Part shown: positions 1 to 9,073 of the stretch, one piece after another
How positions within the stretch are numbered: the first letter of the stretch is position 1
How the letters are laid out: each line of letters starts with the position of its first letter
Origin: Clostridiales bacterium DTU089
GTDB taxonomy: Bacteria; Bacillota; Clostridia; Oscillospirales; Acutalibacteraceae
Reading direction: 5' to 3'
Assembly: GCA_001513045.1 (NCBI GenBank)
Contig: LFSB01000010.1
Coordinates: forward strand, 127,791 to 182,084
Length of the DNA: 54,294 bases
The notes under the pieces: model-generated
Told to the model about the DNA's origin: nothing
The model's database searches: none
Seen by the model: the letters and a program-made list of their open reading frames with translations, nothing else
Made by a program: the position numbers and the translations under genes

Positions 1-1
1 G

Positions 2-184
2 GTGTCGGTGACACCGTTGATGAAAAAGCTCGGGGAGCTGATTTCACGCGGAGCGGCGTCCTCGCGGTTTATGCGTGGGGTCAATGCGGTTCTTCAGATT
101 GCCTTGCCGATAATACTGCTGCTGCTTTCGACAATTTGCCTCGTGGGAGACAGCTACAATCCGTTCCTGTATTTTCAATTCTGA
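2..184 (+). CDS. MBOAT family O-acyltransferase, C-terminal end (partial)
   Basis: Only the last 60 or so residues are in the window; the frame is open to the left edge, so the true start lies upstream. A hydrophobic segment (about residues 27-49 of the visible part) is followed by a short tail ending FLYFQF, as in the last membrane helix of AlgI/DltB-like MBOAT proteins. The identification leans on context: the next gene, 18 nt downstream, is a DHHW-family (AlgJ/AlgX-like) protein, and MBOAT plus DHHW pairs acetylate exported polysaccharides. In that pairing the MBOAT protein moves the acyl group across the membrane. The tail alone would not identify the family. Confidence 0.6.
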   Translation: MSVTPLMKKLGELISRGAASSRFMRGVNAVLQIALPIILLLLSTICLVGDSYNPFLYFQF

Positions 185-202
185 TTCAGAGGGTAATATA
201 AA

Positions 203-1612
203 ATGTCAAAACGCAAAGAAAAAACCGAAAAGAAAAGCACACGCGCAGGGCGAAGGGATATAAGAGCCGAAAAGGCGAAAATTTTTATCTTTTGTGCCGT
301 GATGCTTGCGGGAGCTGTCGTCTCCTTTATAATGCCGCTTCGCCCGGAGTATTCCGAGAGCGAAAAGCGCAAGCTTGCCGTATTTCCCGCGTTCAGCACT
401 CATGCACTTTTTGAGGGGACATATTTCGACGACATAAACACGTGGTTTTCAGACACGTTCCCGTTCCGAGAGCATTTTATGCAGCTCAACGGAAAGCTTG
501 AAAAGGTTTGGGGAATAAGGCGCGTGGCTATTCACGGAGAAGTCGATAACGGTGATGAAATTCCCGATGTGCCTCTTATTGAGGAGCCTTCCTCAAGCGA
601 TGTTCCGCCCTCGTCCATGCCCGGAGAGCAGATTACAACCACCGAGACTGTTCCGGACTTTACTACCGATGCCCCGAGTGTATCTCAAACCACTCCGTCA
701 CAGTCGGACGAGGTGAAGACACAGACTCTCGGCGCGGTTCTGATTGTCGGCGATTCGGGCTATGAGTATTACAATTTCAACCAGACCGCAGCAACGAGCT
801 ATATCAACACCGTAAGGCGGGCAGCGTCACTGCTTGAGGGGAAGGCAAACCTGTATTTGCTTCTCACGCCTACGAGTATTGACATCACTCTTGCCGACTC
901 TGTGCGTTCAACTGTAAAAAGCTCCGACCAGAAAAAGGCGATAAACTATTTCTATTCCTCCGTGCCGTCGTCGGTAAAGACTGTTCCGGTTTACGATACG
1001 CTCAGAGCGCACAGGAGCGAGCCGGTGTTTTTCCGCACGGACCATCACTGGACAGCGTTAGGCGCGTATTACGCTTACAGGGAATTTGCCGCAGTCAAGG
1101 GCGTCACCCCTGATGAGATCGGACGCTTTAAGACGAAAACCTTCGGTGGCTTCCTCGGCTCCTTCTATTCGGATACACTCAATGAGGGGCTTGCAAAGAA
1201 TCCGGATACTGTTACGGCATACGTGCCTTACTCAAACGCAAAGCTTGTGTTTTATGATACAAAAGGCGCCGCGACAAATTGGCCTATAATAAACAATGTG
1301 GAAAATTACAAGAGTCACAGCAAGTACAGCACCTTTGTCGCCGGAGATCAGCCGTTCGAGATAATAACAAATTCCGACCTCAAGGACGGCTCGTCCTGCC
1401 TCGTTATAAAGGAATCCTTCGGAAATGCGATGATTCCCTTCCTTATCGGTCATTATCAGACAGTGTATGTTGTGGACCCGCGTTATTATACCGCCAACAC
1501 CTTGACGGGGCTTGTCTCGCAAAAGGGTATAAAGGATGTGCTGATAATAGACAATATCTCAGCAACAAGAAGCCGCGTTTATACTGCGGCAATTGACAAG
1601 TTTGTAAGATAA
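203..1612 (+). CDS. DHHW family protein (AlgJ/AlgX-like polysaccharide O-acetyltransferase partner)
   Basis: A 469-residue protein with a basic N-terminus, one membrane segment (about 29-47) and an extracytoplasmic body. The family signature DHHW is at residues 280-283, and KESFGN around Ser405 fits the position of the catalytic serine in AlgX/AlgJ-type SGNH enzymes. A Ser/Thr/Pro-rich linker at about 125-175 separates the anchor from the catalytic part. Family role: transfer of acetyl groups, delivered by the MBOAT partner, to a surface polysaccharide; the polymer cannot be told from sequence. AGAGGG lies about 9 nt before the ATG. It is 18 nt downstream of the MBOAT gene, so co-transcription is likely, and a strong terminator follows. 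Confidence 0.8.
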   Translation: MSKRKEKTEKKSTRAGRRDIRAEKAKIFIFCAVMLAGAVVSFIMPLRPEYSESEKRKLAVFPAFSTHALFEGTYFDDINTWFSDTFPFREHFMQLNGKLEKVWGIRRVAIHGEVDNGDEIPDVPLIEEPSSSDVPPSSMPGEQITTTETVPDFTTDAPSVSQTTPSQSDEVKTQTLGAVLIVGDSGYEYYNFNQTAATSYINTVRRAASLLEGKANLYLLLTPTSIDITLADSVRSTVKSSDQKKAINYFYSSVPSSVKTVPVYDTLRAHRSEPVFFRTDHHWTALGAYYAYREFAAVKGVTPDEIGRFKTKTFGGFLGSFYSDTLNEGLAKNPDTVTAYVPYSNAKLVFYDTKGAATNWPIINNVENYKSHSKYSTFVAGDQPFEIITNSDLKDGSSCLVIKESFGNAMIPFLIGHYQTVYVVDPRYYTANTLTGLVSQKGIKDVLIIDNISATRSRVYTAAIDKFVR

Positions 1613-1621
1613 AGGGCTTTT

Positions 1622-1653
1622 GCCGCGCGGTTTTTATCGCGCGGCTTTTTTAT
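1622..1653 (+). terminator. Rho-independent terminator after the MBOAT-DHHW genes
   Basis: A perfect 8-bp GC stem, GCCGCGCG (1622-1629) with CGCGCGGC (1638-1645), and an 8-nt loop are followed directly by six T residues. It ends the acetylation pair. Confidence 0.9.
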
Positions 1654-1712
1654 GGGCTGTGAAGCCTGTATCGCTCTTGCGGCGCTGTACGGTCAATAGG
1701 GAAATAAATATT

Positions 1713-1741
1713 TTGCATTTATCTTACAGATGTGGTATTAT
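1713..1741 (+). promoter_or_regulatory. Sigma-A type promoter for the methionine/folate genes
   Basis: TTGCAT (1713-1718), a 17-bp spacer and TATTAT (1736-1741), with an extended -10 TG one base upstream. The transcript would start about 1748, leaving a 5' UTR of only some 25 nt, too short for a SAM riboswitch. Confidence 0.7.
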
Positions 1742-1773
1742 ATTATGTACTGATTTTTGCAGGAGGGAACAGG

Positions 1774-3549
1774 ATGCTTTATTCGCCAGACAAGAACGGC
1801 TGTCTGCTTTTTGACGGCGCTATGGGAACGTATTTTCTTGAACACGGCGATGCACAGCAGCTCGCCTGTGAGACTGCGAACCTGTCATCGCCGCACCTTA
1901 TTGCCAACATACATAAAAGCTATATTGCCGCAGGTGCGAATGCGATTAAAACAAACACCTTCGGTGCAAACACGCGTCTTACCGGCGGAGATTTCGCTCA
2001 GGTGCGCCGTATAATAGAGGCGGCGTGGAGTATTGCGCTCAAGGCTGCGGACGGGGATGCATATGTCTTTGCGGACATAGGCCCGATACCCCTTGAGAGT
2101 GAGGATGACAGCGCAACAGCAGAGTATCATGATATAGTTGACACCTTCCTTTCTCTCGGTGCTGAAAATTTTCTTCTGGAGACCTTTCCGGAGTGCGATA
2201 CACCGATTGAAATTGCAAGCTATATAAAGCAAAAATGCCCCAAATCCTTTGTTATTTGTTCGTTTTCCGTAACGCCGGACGGCTTTACCAAGCAGGGAGT
2301 TCAGGGCGCATCCCTTATTAACAGGGTTCGCTCGTCGGGCTGTGCCGATGCCTTCGGCTTTAACTGCCTTTCCGGTCCCTCACATCTTGCCCAGCTTGTC
2401 AAGGAGTATAACTGGACAGGCTGCCGGCTTTCGGTTATGCCCAATGCCGGATATCCCGCCATGGTTTCAAACCGTACGGTATATATGACCTCGCCGGAAT
2501 ACTTCGCAGAAAAAATGCTTGAAATATATAACTGCGGAGCCTCAATACTCGGCGGCTGCTGCGGTACCACACCCGCGCATATCGCGGCGTTGTCGCGACT
2601 GCTCAAGGCATCTGCGGGACGCGAAACGACGGGTACGGACAGCGAAAAGGATGTGCGCGTAAGCGTAAAAGAAAGCCGCTTTTCAAGGAAGCTTGCCGAG
2701 GGTAAACGCGTTGTGGCGGTTGAGCTTGACTCTCCGGCAGACGGGGATATGGAGGGCTTTATCTCCGCCGCCCGTTCGCTCAGGGATGCCGGAGCGGACA
2801 TTCTTACGGTTGCCGATTGCCCCGTGGCACGTGCAAGAATGGATTCAAGTCTGCTTGCGGCGGTAACAATGAGGGAGACACAAATAGAGATAATGCCGCA
2901 CCTTACATGCCGCGACAGAAACCTTAACGCAACAAAGGCGCTGTTGCTCGGACTTAACGGTGCGGGCATATCCGATGTGCTTGTGGTTACCGGAGACCCG
3001 GTTCAGGCGCCTGACAAAAACGAAATACAGCGCATGATGAGGTTTCATTCTCTGATGCTTGCGGGCTACATAAGCGATCTTAACTCGTCGGTTTTTGCCT
3101 CTTCGCCGTTTGCAATAGGCGGTGCGCTGAATATAAATGCGGTAAACTTCCCCGCGGAGCTCGGCCGTGCTCAGAAAAAGGAGCAGGCGGGCATCACGCG
3201 CTTTCTGACACAGCCCGTATTTACCGAACAGGCGATTGAAAACCTCAGCCTTGCAAGAAAAACTCTCAAAAGCAGCATACTCGGCGGCATCATGCCGCTT
3301 GTAAGCTATCGCAACGCAAGCTTTGCGGCGAACGAAATAGCCGGAATAACGGTGCCGGATGAAATCGTGGAGCGCTATCGCGGCTTGTCGCGCGAGCAGT
3401 CGGCTGAGCTGGCAGTGGAGCTGTCGTGCGGGATTGCGGAGAAAATATCGGATTTTGTTGACGGCTATTACCTGATAACGCCGTTCAGACGCGTCGAAAT
3501 AATAAATGAAATTCTCGGGAGGCTTTACGACAATGGTTATTGTGGGTGA
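1774..3549 (+). CDS. Bifunctional homocysteine S-methyltransferase / methylenetetrahydrofolate reductase
   Basis: A 591-residue fusion. Residues 1 to about 290 are a homocysteine S-methyltransferase barrel starting with FDGAMGTYF. Its zinc ligands are visible as Cys198 (FNCLSGP) and the Cys262-Cys263 pair (GGCCGTTP). Residues about 305-590 are a MetF-like FAD barrel (VAVELDSPAD, VLVVTGDP, FLTQPVF) that reduces methylenetetrahydrofolate to methyl-THF. The architecture matches Bacillus YitJ. The ATG at 1774 is chosen over an in-frame upstream start at 1732 because AGGAGG lies just before it. The next gene overlaps the 3' end and supplies a pterin-binding module, so the two together resemble a split MetH. 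Whether methyl transfer here uses cobalamin cannot be told from this gene alone. Confidence 0.9.
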   Translation: MLYSPDKNGCLLFDGAMGTYFLEHGDAQQLACETANLSSPHLIANIHKSYIAAGANAIKTNTFGANTRLTGGDFAQVRRIIEAAWSIALKAADGDAYVFADIGPIPLESEDDSATAEYHDIVDTFLSLGAENFLLETFPECDTPIEIASYIKQKCPKSFVICSFSVTPDGFTKQGVQGASLINRVRSSGCADAFGFNCLSGPSHLAQLVKEYNWTGCRLSVMPNAGYPAMVSNRTVYMTSPEYFAEKMLEIYNCGASILGGCCGTTPAHIAALSRLLKASAGRETTGTDSEKDVRVSVKESRFSRKLAEGKRVVAVELDSPADGDMEGFISAARSLRDAGADILTVADCPVARARMDSSLLAAVTMRETQIEIMPHLTCRDRNLNATKALLLGLNGAGISDVLVVTGDPVQAPDKNEIQRMMRFHSLMLAGYISDLNSSVFASSPFAIGGALNINAVNFPAELGRAQKKEQAGITRFLTQPVFTEQAIENLSLARKTLKSSILGGIMPLVSYRNASFAANEIAGITVPDEIVERYRGLSREQSAELAVELSCGIAEKISDFVDGYYLITPFRRVEIINEILGRLYDNGYCG

Positions 3550-4327
3550 AAAGCTCAACAGCTCCATACCGTCCGTTCAGGAAAAGCTTGCGGCGCGTGA
3601 CGCTGATTTTGTAAAAGATATGACGCAGCGCCAGCTGGAATGCGGTGCGGACTATATTGATTTGAATGCCGGCGCGTTTCTCTCCGGAGAAACGGAGATG
3701 CTTCTGTGGATGCTTGAAGCGGCAACTGCCGTTGAGGGCGCAAAATTCATGCTTGATTCTCCCGATTACCGCGTGCTTGCCTGTGCGCTGGAGCGCTTTC
3801 CGCTTGAGAATGCGGTGCTCAACTCCGTAACACTTGAAAAGGAACGCTTCAACGGCGTGCTTGGGCTTGTGAAAAAATACAATACGGGAGTAGTTGCGCT
3901 GCCCATGGACGGGAAGTCTGTTCCTAAAACTGCGTCCGAAAGATTTGAAAAGGCTTGTGCGCTTGCAGATGCTCTTGTTGAAAACGGTGTGCCTGAGGAC
4001 AAAATATTTATCGATGCCCTTGTTGAGGCGGTGTGTGCCGATTTTGAAGCGGCGCGTGAAACCGTTGAAACGATACGGCTTGTGCGCGAAAAGTACCCGA
4101 ACATCCATATAACCGGAGGCCTCTCCAATGTTTCCTTCGGTATGCCGAAAAGGAAGTTTATAAACTCCGCATTTCTTGCCGCCGCAATCTATGCGGGACT
4201 TGACAGCGGAATAATGGATATAACAAATCCCGATGCGCCTATGATACTTGCGGCGTCGCAGCTCGTTGCCGGTAAGGATGAGTATTGCTGCGGCTACATG
4301 GAAGCATATAACAATCTGAAGGGTTGA
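3533..4327 (+). CDS. Pterin-binding methyltetrahydrofolate methyltransferase domain protein
   Basis: A 264-residue protein that is a single pterin-binding TIM barrel of the DHPS/MetH/AcsE superfamily: VGEKLNSS at the N-terminus, DYIDLNAGA near residue 45, and ITGGLSNVSFG near 200, the family's conserved barrel-end motif. It binds methyl-THF and passes the methyl group to a corrinoid. No cobalamin-binding domain is attached, so it needs a partner protein encoded elsewhere. The ATG at 3533 is preferred over the in-frame 3506 because GGGAGG (3518-3523) sits about 9 nt upstream. It overlaps the preceding fusion gene by 17 nt, suggesting translational coupling and a joint role in methionine synthesis. 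A role in acetogenic C1 metabolism (AcsE) is possible, but no neighbour supports it. Confidence 0.8.
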   Translation: MVIVGEKLNSSIPSVQEKLAARDADFVKDMTQRQLECGADYIDLNAGAFLSGETEMLLWMLEAATAVEGAKFMLDSPDYRVLACALERFPLENAVLNSVTLEKERFNGVLGLVKKYNTGVVALPMDGKSVPKTASERFEKACALADALVENGVPEDKIFIDALVEAVCADFEAARETVETIRLVREKYPNIHITGGLSNVSFGMPKRKFINSAFLAAAIYAGLDSGIMDITNPDAPMILAASQLVAGKDEYCCGYMEAYNNLKG

Positions 4328-4332
4328 TTTTT

Positions 4333-5775
4333 ATGGAAAGAAAAAGCGGAGTGCTCATGCACATTTCATCTCTGTTCGGCGATTATTCCTGCGGAAGCTT
4401 CGGCGAGAGCGCAAAATATTTTATTGATTTCCTTTCACGCGCCGGATTTTCATATTGGCAGGTTCTGCCGTTTTGCATGGTTGATGAGTGCAACTCGCCG
4501 TATAAATCCTATTCTACATTTGCGGGGAATCCGTATTTTATCGACCCGGAAAAGCTTGCCGAGAAGGGTCTTCTCACTCAGGAGGAGCTTGCCTCGCATC
4601 GTCAGCAGACACCTTACAGCTGTGAGTTTGTAAGGCTTTATCACACGCGCTTGCAGCTGCTTATGACTGCCTCGCAGCGAGTGAGCAAGGCGGACTCACT
4701 GAAGATAGAGAGCTTCATCCGTTCGGACGCGTATCTTGAAAAGTTCTGCGAGTTCATGACCTACAAGGCGGCGAATGATGAAAAGCCGTGGTATGAGTGG
4801 AAAAACCTTATTATAGATGAGAAAATCCTGTTCATGTGGAAGTTTATACAGTACGAATTCTTCACACAATGGGATGAAATAAAAAAATATGCGAACGCAA
4901 AGGGTATAGGAATCATAGGTGATATACCCATATATGTCTCACATGACAGCTGCGATGTGTGGAGCAATAAACAACTGTTTTGCATGGATGAGAAATACAG
5001 CCTGACACAGGTTGCCGGAGTACCGCCCGACTATTTTTCGGCGGACGGTCAGCTTTGGGGAAATCCCCTCTACAACTGGGAGACTATGGAAAAGGATGGC
5101 TACGCATGGTGGTGCGACCGGATATCGCATGCGCTTAAACTGTTTGACGGAGTGCGCATAGACCACTTCCGCGGTCTTGAGTCATACTGGGCGGTTCCGG
5201 GCGATGCGAAGACGGCGAAGCAGGGCAAGTGGGTAAAGGGTCCGGGACTTGCACTTACTCAAAAGCTTTCGGAAATTGCCGAGGACAAGCTGATAATTGC
5301 CGAGGATCTCGGCGATATAACCGAGGAGGTTGTGAAGCTTGTCAAGGACAGCGGCTTCCCCGGAATGCGTGTGTTTCAGTTCGCCTTCCTCGGTGATGAA
5401 AAGACACCGCATCTGCCTCATAATTATGAAAACAACTGCGTTGCATACTCAGGTACGCATGACAACAACACGCTGCTGGGCTATCTGTGGGAGATGACAC
5501 CTCAAACGCGGGCGCACATGCTTGAATATTGCCGCTTCCCGGGCGGAAGCTGGGATTCCTCCGGCTGCGAAACAGTAATAAAAACCCTGCTTTCAAGTGC
5601 CGCCGGACTCACCGTGTTCCCGATACAGGATTTGCTGGGCTACGGCTCGGACACGAGGCTGAACATTCCCGGCAAGGCGGACGGAAACTGGCAGTACCGT
5701 ATAACGCGTGAACAGCTTGACTCGATAGATGCCGGAAAATATTATGCCCTTAACAGGCTGTACGGGAGGATATAG
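4333..5775 (+). CDS. malQ: 4-alpha-glucanotransferase (amylomaltase, GH77)
   Basis: A 480-residue GH77 enzyme that disproportionates malto-oligosaccharides and glycogen-derived glucans in the cytoplasm. Diagnostic motifs in order: SGVLMHISSL at the N-terminus, DGVRIDHFRG with the nucleophile Asp, IIAEDLGD with the acid/base Glu, and SGTHDNNT with the third carboxylate. The length is typical. An in-frame TTG at 4324 overlaps the previous stop, but GAAGGG (4318-4323) is better placed for the ATG at 4333. It follows the methyltransferase gene almost without a gap, so it probably shares that transcript despite an unrelated function. The HAD gene starts 1 nt after its stop. Confidence 0.95.
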   Translation: MERKSGVLMHISSLFGDYSCGSFGESAKYFIDFLSRAGFSYWQVLPFCMVDECNSPYKSYSTFAGNPYFIDPEKLAEKGLLTQEELASHRQQTPYSCEFVRLYHTRLQLLMTASQRVSKADSLKIESFIRSDAYLEKFCEFMTYKAANDEKPWYEWKNLIIDEKILFMWKFIQYEFFTQWDEIKKYANAKGIGIIGDIPIYVSHDSCDVWSNKQLFCMDEKYSLTQVAGVPPDYFSADGQLWGNPLYNWETMEKDGYAWWCDRISHALKLFDGVRIDHFRGLESYWAVPGDAKTAKQGKWVKGPGLALTQKLSEIAEDKLIIAEDLGDITEEVVKLVKDSGFPGMRVFQFAFLGDEKTPHLPHNYENNCVAYSGTHDNNTLLGYLWEMTPQTRAHMLEYCRFPGGSWDSSGCETVIKTLLSSAAGLTVFPIQDLLGYGSDTRLNIPGKADGNWQYRITREQLDSIDAGKYYALNRLYGRI

Positions 5776-5776
5776 A

Positions 5777-6562
5777 GTGACCTCATTAAAGGATATTCAG
5801 CTTTTTTTGCTTGATATGGACGGTACGATAAACCTTGATTACCGTCTTATAGACGGTGCCGCCGAATTTATCGGAGCACTTGTCAATCAAGGTAAGCGGT
5901 ATGTTTTTCTGACAAACAACTCGTCGAAAAACGCCTCGGATTATGTTGAAAAAATGCGTTCGCTGGGCTTGCCGTGCGAGAAGGAGAACGTCTTTACCTC
6001 CGGTATGGCGGCGGGGATGTTCCTCTCATCACACCGGAAGGGGAAAAGTGTTTTCGTCGTCGGTACGCGCTCGCTCAGAGCGGAGATAGCCTCCTACGGG
6101 GTTGAGGTTAGGGAGGATAACGCCGACATAGTGCTGCTCGGCTTTGATCGCGAGCTTACCTATGCGAAGCTTGAAACGGCATGCGAATTGCTCGATTCCG
6201 GAGCGGAGTATTTTGCAACAAATGTCGATATGGTTTGTCCTATTGATAACGGCAGATACATTCCCGACTGCGGCAGCATGGCCGACATGATAGAAAACGC
6301 GGTTCACCGCCGGCCGGTGTTTATAGGCAAGCCCGACCGTGCAATGGTAGATATAATTTCGGAAAAAACCGGCATTTCGCTTTCAAATATTGCAATTGTC
6401 GGCGACAGGATATATACTGATATAAGAACAGGCGTAAATGCGGGGATAACCTCCGTGCTTGTGATGTCCGGCGAAACCGATGAGAAAACGCTGAATGAAT
6501 CGGACATAACGCCCACGTATACTCTCGGCTCGGTAAAGGATATTTATAAAGCTATAATATAA
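5777..6562 (+). CDS. HAD-IIA family sugar-phosphate phosphatase (NagD-like)
   Basis: A 261-residue HAD-superfamily hydrolase of the IIA (NagD/PGP) type. Motif I is LLDMDGT with Asp13 as nucleophile and Asp15 as acid/base. Motif II is FLTNNSS, typical of this subclass. A Lys follows in FIGKPD, and motif IV VGDRIYTD supplies the magnesium-binding acids. The C2 cap between motifs II and III fits IIA enzymes. The start is a GTG at 5777, 1 nt after the malQ stop, with GGGAGG (5764-5769) upstream; a longer reading from 5729 would lie inside malQ. The substrate is not defined by sequence; family members dephosphorylate small sugar phosphates or p-nitrophenyl phosphate. Confidence 0.88.
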   Translation: MTSLKDIQLFLLDMDGTINLDYRLIDGAAEFIGALVNQGKRYVFLTNNSSKNASDYVEKMRSLGLPCEKENVFTSGMAAGMFLSSHRKGKSVFVVGTRSLRAEIASYGVEVREDNADIVLLGFDRELTYAKLETACELLDSGAEYFATNVDMVCPIDNGRYIPDCGSMADMIENAVHRRPVFIGKPDRAMVDIISEKTGISLSNIAIVGDRIYTDIRTGVNAGITSVLVMSGETDEKTLNESDITPTYTLGSVKDIYKAII

Positions 6563-6586
6563 GGAATGTAAAAAGGGGACGTAAAC

Positions 6587-8977
6587 ATGAAAAGAAGAAA
6601 AATACTTTCCGTGCTTCTCGCAATGCTGCTGACCGTGTCGGTGCTTTCGCCGGCAATGGGGGTGTCCGCAGTGGTGTCCGGGGATTATGAGATTGAGTAC
6701 CTCACAGCGGACACAGTCAAAATAGTGAAATACAACGGCAGCTTTACAAAGGAGATGTATATTGAGCCGGAGCTTGACGGCTGCGCGGTTGTCGAAATAG
6801 CGGATGACGCCTATGCCAATGTTTCCGGCGGTACCTACATTTCAAATACCGTCACCGAAAAGATATACATACCGGACAGCGTAAAGTATATCGGCAGCTT
6901 TGCATTTTACAATTTTACAAACCTCCAGGAGGTTCATTTTACCGGCACGCTCAACGGAGCCGGAGCGCAGATATTCGGCGCTTCTCCGTGGTGGCACAGC
7001 TTTTCAGGGGATTTTGTAACAGCGGCAAACGTGTTGCTTGAATACACCGGAACAGGCGGAAATGTCACTCTTCCCTCCAACGCGAAGCACGTTGCGGAGT
7101 ATGCCTTCTCTTCCTACGATGCTTTCAACAACCGCTTTATTCCCTCTACGGCGGTGCTTTCGTTAATAATTCCCACAGGCTATAAGAGCATAGGCGAAAA
7201 CGCGTTTACCGGCTGCGGAATGTCAGCGCTTTCGCTGCCCGCAACACTTACAACTATCGGGGATAGAGCCTTCTACTATTGCACCGAGCTTACCTCGGTC
7301 GTTATTCCGAACTCTGTTCAGAGCATAGGCGCACAGGCGTTTTCGGGGTGTGAAAGCCTTGAGAATATAACGGTTTCGCAATATGCATCATATATAGGCA
7401 CCGAGGCTTTCGGCGATACTCCGTGGCTCAACGCCAGAAGCGGATATGTTATTGAGGGCGACGGCATACTTATAAAAGCGCAGGAAAACGATACCACAGC
7501 AACCATTCCGGAGCTTGTAAAATATGTAAACTCCGATGCGTTTACCGCATACGGCACCGACGGTAAAAAGCTTCCCGAAACCAGAATAAGACGCATAAAG
7601 CTTTCCGACAGCGTTACGGGTATCGGCAGAGATGCGTTTTCAAACTTCAAATCACTTGAATCGGTTACATTTTCCGCATCAATGTCGAGTATTCCGGAGA
7701 ATGCCTTCAGGGGCTGCTCGTCACTTATGAGCATCAGCTTCCCGGGTACAATTTCCGAAATAGGCGCCTATGCCTTCGCCGATTGTACGGCGCTTCCCGA
7801 GGTGGTATTTAAAGAGGGCATGAGAATAATAGGCGATTACGCCTTCCAGAACTGCACATCGCTTGAAAGAGTTGAAATACCGGATAATGTAATAAGCATA
7901 GGCTATGAGGCGTTTTCGATATATGACACCGATACGCACCAGTTTATCCGCAATGCCGTAATTGTGTGCAACCGCGACTCTGTCGCTTACGATTACGCGA
8001 CGGAAACCGGTCACCCCATGACGGTTGCCGATGAAATTGTCAAGGGCGACCTCGACGGTAACGGACTTGTAGAGGCGAAGGATGCGAGAATCGCACTCAG
8101 AGCCGCAACGGGACTTGAGAGCCTCACTGAAACTCAGCGCAGAGCGGGAGACATAAACGGCAGCGGCGAGGTTGACGCGTCGGACGCAAGAACAATACTG
8201 CGTGTCGCAACCAAGCTTCAAACCTTTGATACTAACGATTTCGACCCCACAGGAGGTTCATTCAAGGGCTTCTCAGGCGGCGGAGTGTTCCAGAGCAAGG
8301 AGCAGCTTGCGGCATACTTTAATTCAAACCTCAACAAGGTAAAGACCGTTTTCCCCAAGTTTACGGAAAACGAAAATTCGGCTATTGAATACGCAATCGG
8401 GTCGGTCAGCGCAACCTTCCTCGGCAGAGAAGCAGATTTTTCAATCGATGCCGCCAAGAAGCTTATAGACGGCATACTTGAGGACCGCTTTTTGCAGCCG
8501 ACGACAACCGAATTCACCTTTGGTCAGGATTGCAGAAACGATGTGCTTGTTGATGAAAAGGAATACGTTTCAGCCTTGACGGCGGACGACCTTTACGGCG
8601 CGAGATGCGTTGAAGCGAACGACACCTACGTAATAACCATAGCGCTTGCAAACTGCACGTCGCAGAACTATACAAAATCAGCTTACCCCAGAGCCATCAA
8701 GGCGGATGAGGTTTCAGCGGAGATAATCGAAAAAGCGGCGGGCTTCGGGGCTTCGCTTAAAAACACCGATTTCACAGTGGGATATGAGAACGCTCTTCTC
8801 ACAGCGGTGTTTGATAAGCAGACAGGCGCAGTGCTGTCATACGATGTGACGGTTGACCTCAACATCTTTATCAAAACCGCCTCGCTTCTTGCCGGCAACA
8901 GCTTTTTGAACATCGGAATAAAGAATGCGGACATTGACGTAAAGAGCAATTACGCTTATTCAAACTTCACATGGTAA
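6587..8977 (+). CDS. Secreted BspA-like leucine-rich-repeat protein with a dockerin module
   Basis: A 796-residue exported protein with a Sec signal peptide (about 1-29: KRRK, hydrophobic core, then GVSA). Residues about 60-475 hold BspA-type (LRR_5) repeats of the form IGxxAFxxCxxLxxVxIPxSVxxIG. Residues about 485-546 form a type I dockerin-like pair of calcium loops, GDLDGNGLVEAKDAR and GDINGSGEVDASDAR, each followed by a helix. The last 250 residues are an unrecognised domain. There is no LPXTG or other anchor, so attachment may be through the dockerin to a cohesin scaffold. It starts 24 nt after the HAD gene with AAGGGGA upstream. BspA-like proteins serve adhesion; carriage of cargo on a cellulosome-like scaffold is inference. 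Confidence 0.85.
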   Translation: MKRRKILSVLLAMLLTVSVLSPAMGVSAVVSGDYEIEYLTADTVKIVKYNGSFTKEMYIEPELDGCAVVEIADDAYANVSGGTYISNTVTEKIYIPDSVKYIGSFAFYNFTNLQEVHFTGTLNGAGAQIFGASPWWHSFSGDFVTAANVLLEYTGTGGNVTLPSNAKHVAEYAFSSYDAFNNRFIPSTAVLSLIIPTGYKSIGENAFTGCGMSALSLPATLTTIGDRAFYYCTELTSVVIPNSVQSIGAQAFSGCESLENITVSQYASYIGTEAFGDTPWLNARSGYVIEGDGILIKAQENDTTATIPELVKYVNSDAFTAYGTDGKKLPETRIRRIKLSDSVTGIGRDAFSNFKSLESVTFSASMSSIPENAFRGCSSLMSISFPGTISEIGAYAFADCTALPEVVFKEGMRIIGDYAFQNCTSLERVEIPDNVISIGYEAFSIYDTDTHQFIRNAVIVCNRDSVAYDYATETGHPMTVADEIVKGDLDGNGLVEAKDARIALRAATGLESLTETQRRAGDINGSGEVDASDARTILRVATKLQTFDTNDFDPTGGSFKGFSGGGVFQSKEQLAAYFNSNLNKVKTVFPKFTENENSAIEYAIGSVSATFLGREADFSIDAAKKLIDGILEDRFLQPTTTEFTFGQDCRNDVLVDEKEYVSALTADDLYGARCVEANDTYVITIALANCTSQNYTKSAYPRAIKADEVSAEIIEKAAGFGASLKNTDFTVGYENALLTAVFDKQTGAVLSYDVTVDLNIFIKTASLLAGNSFLNIGIKNADIDVKSNYAYSNFTW

Positions 8978-8992
8978 GCTTACTGAAAAAAC

Positions 8993-9025
8993 GCGCGGGC
9001 CTGAAAAGGTCCGCGCAATTTTTTT
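8993..9025 (+). terminator. Rho-independent terminator after the LRR-dockerin gene
   Basis: GCGCGGGCC (8993-9001) pairs with GGTCCGCGC (9008-9016) across a TGAAAA loop with one G-T wobble, followed by AATTTTTTT. Confidence 0.88.
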
Positions 9026-9055
9026 GCATAAAATCCTTACAAACGGGGCATAACA
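9026..9055 (+). promoter_or_regulatory. Possible sigma-F-like promoter before the SpoIIQ-like gene
   Basis: GCATA (9026-9030) and GGGCATAACA (9046-9055), 15 bp apart, approach the sigma-F pattern GYWTA / GGNNANAHTR with one mismatch. No good sigma-A promoter is seen between 9017 and the gene. In Bacillus spoIIQ is under sigma-F control. This is a weak match read by eye. Confidence 0.35.
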
Positions 9056-9073
9056 CTTGCGGAGGTGTTTTGC

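Noticed and set aside
1742-1773. SAM riboswitch or T-box before the methionine genes
   Set aside because: Only about 25 nt between the predicted start site and the gene; no conserved core visible.
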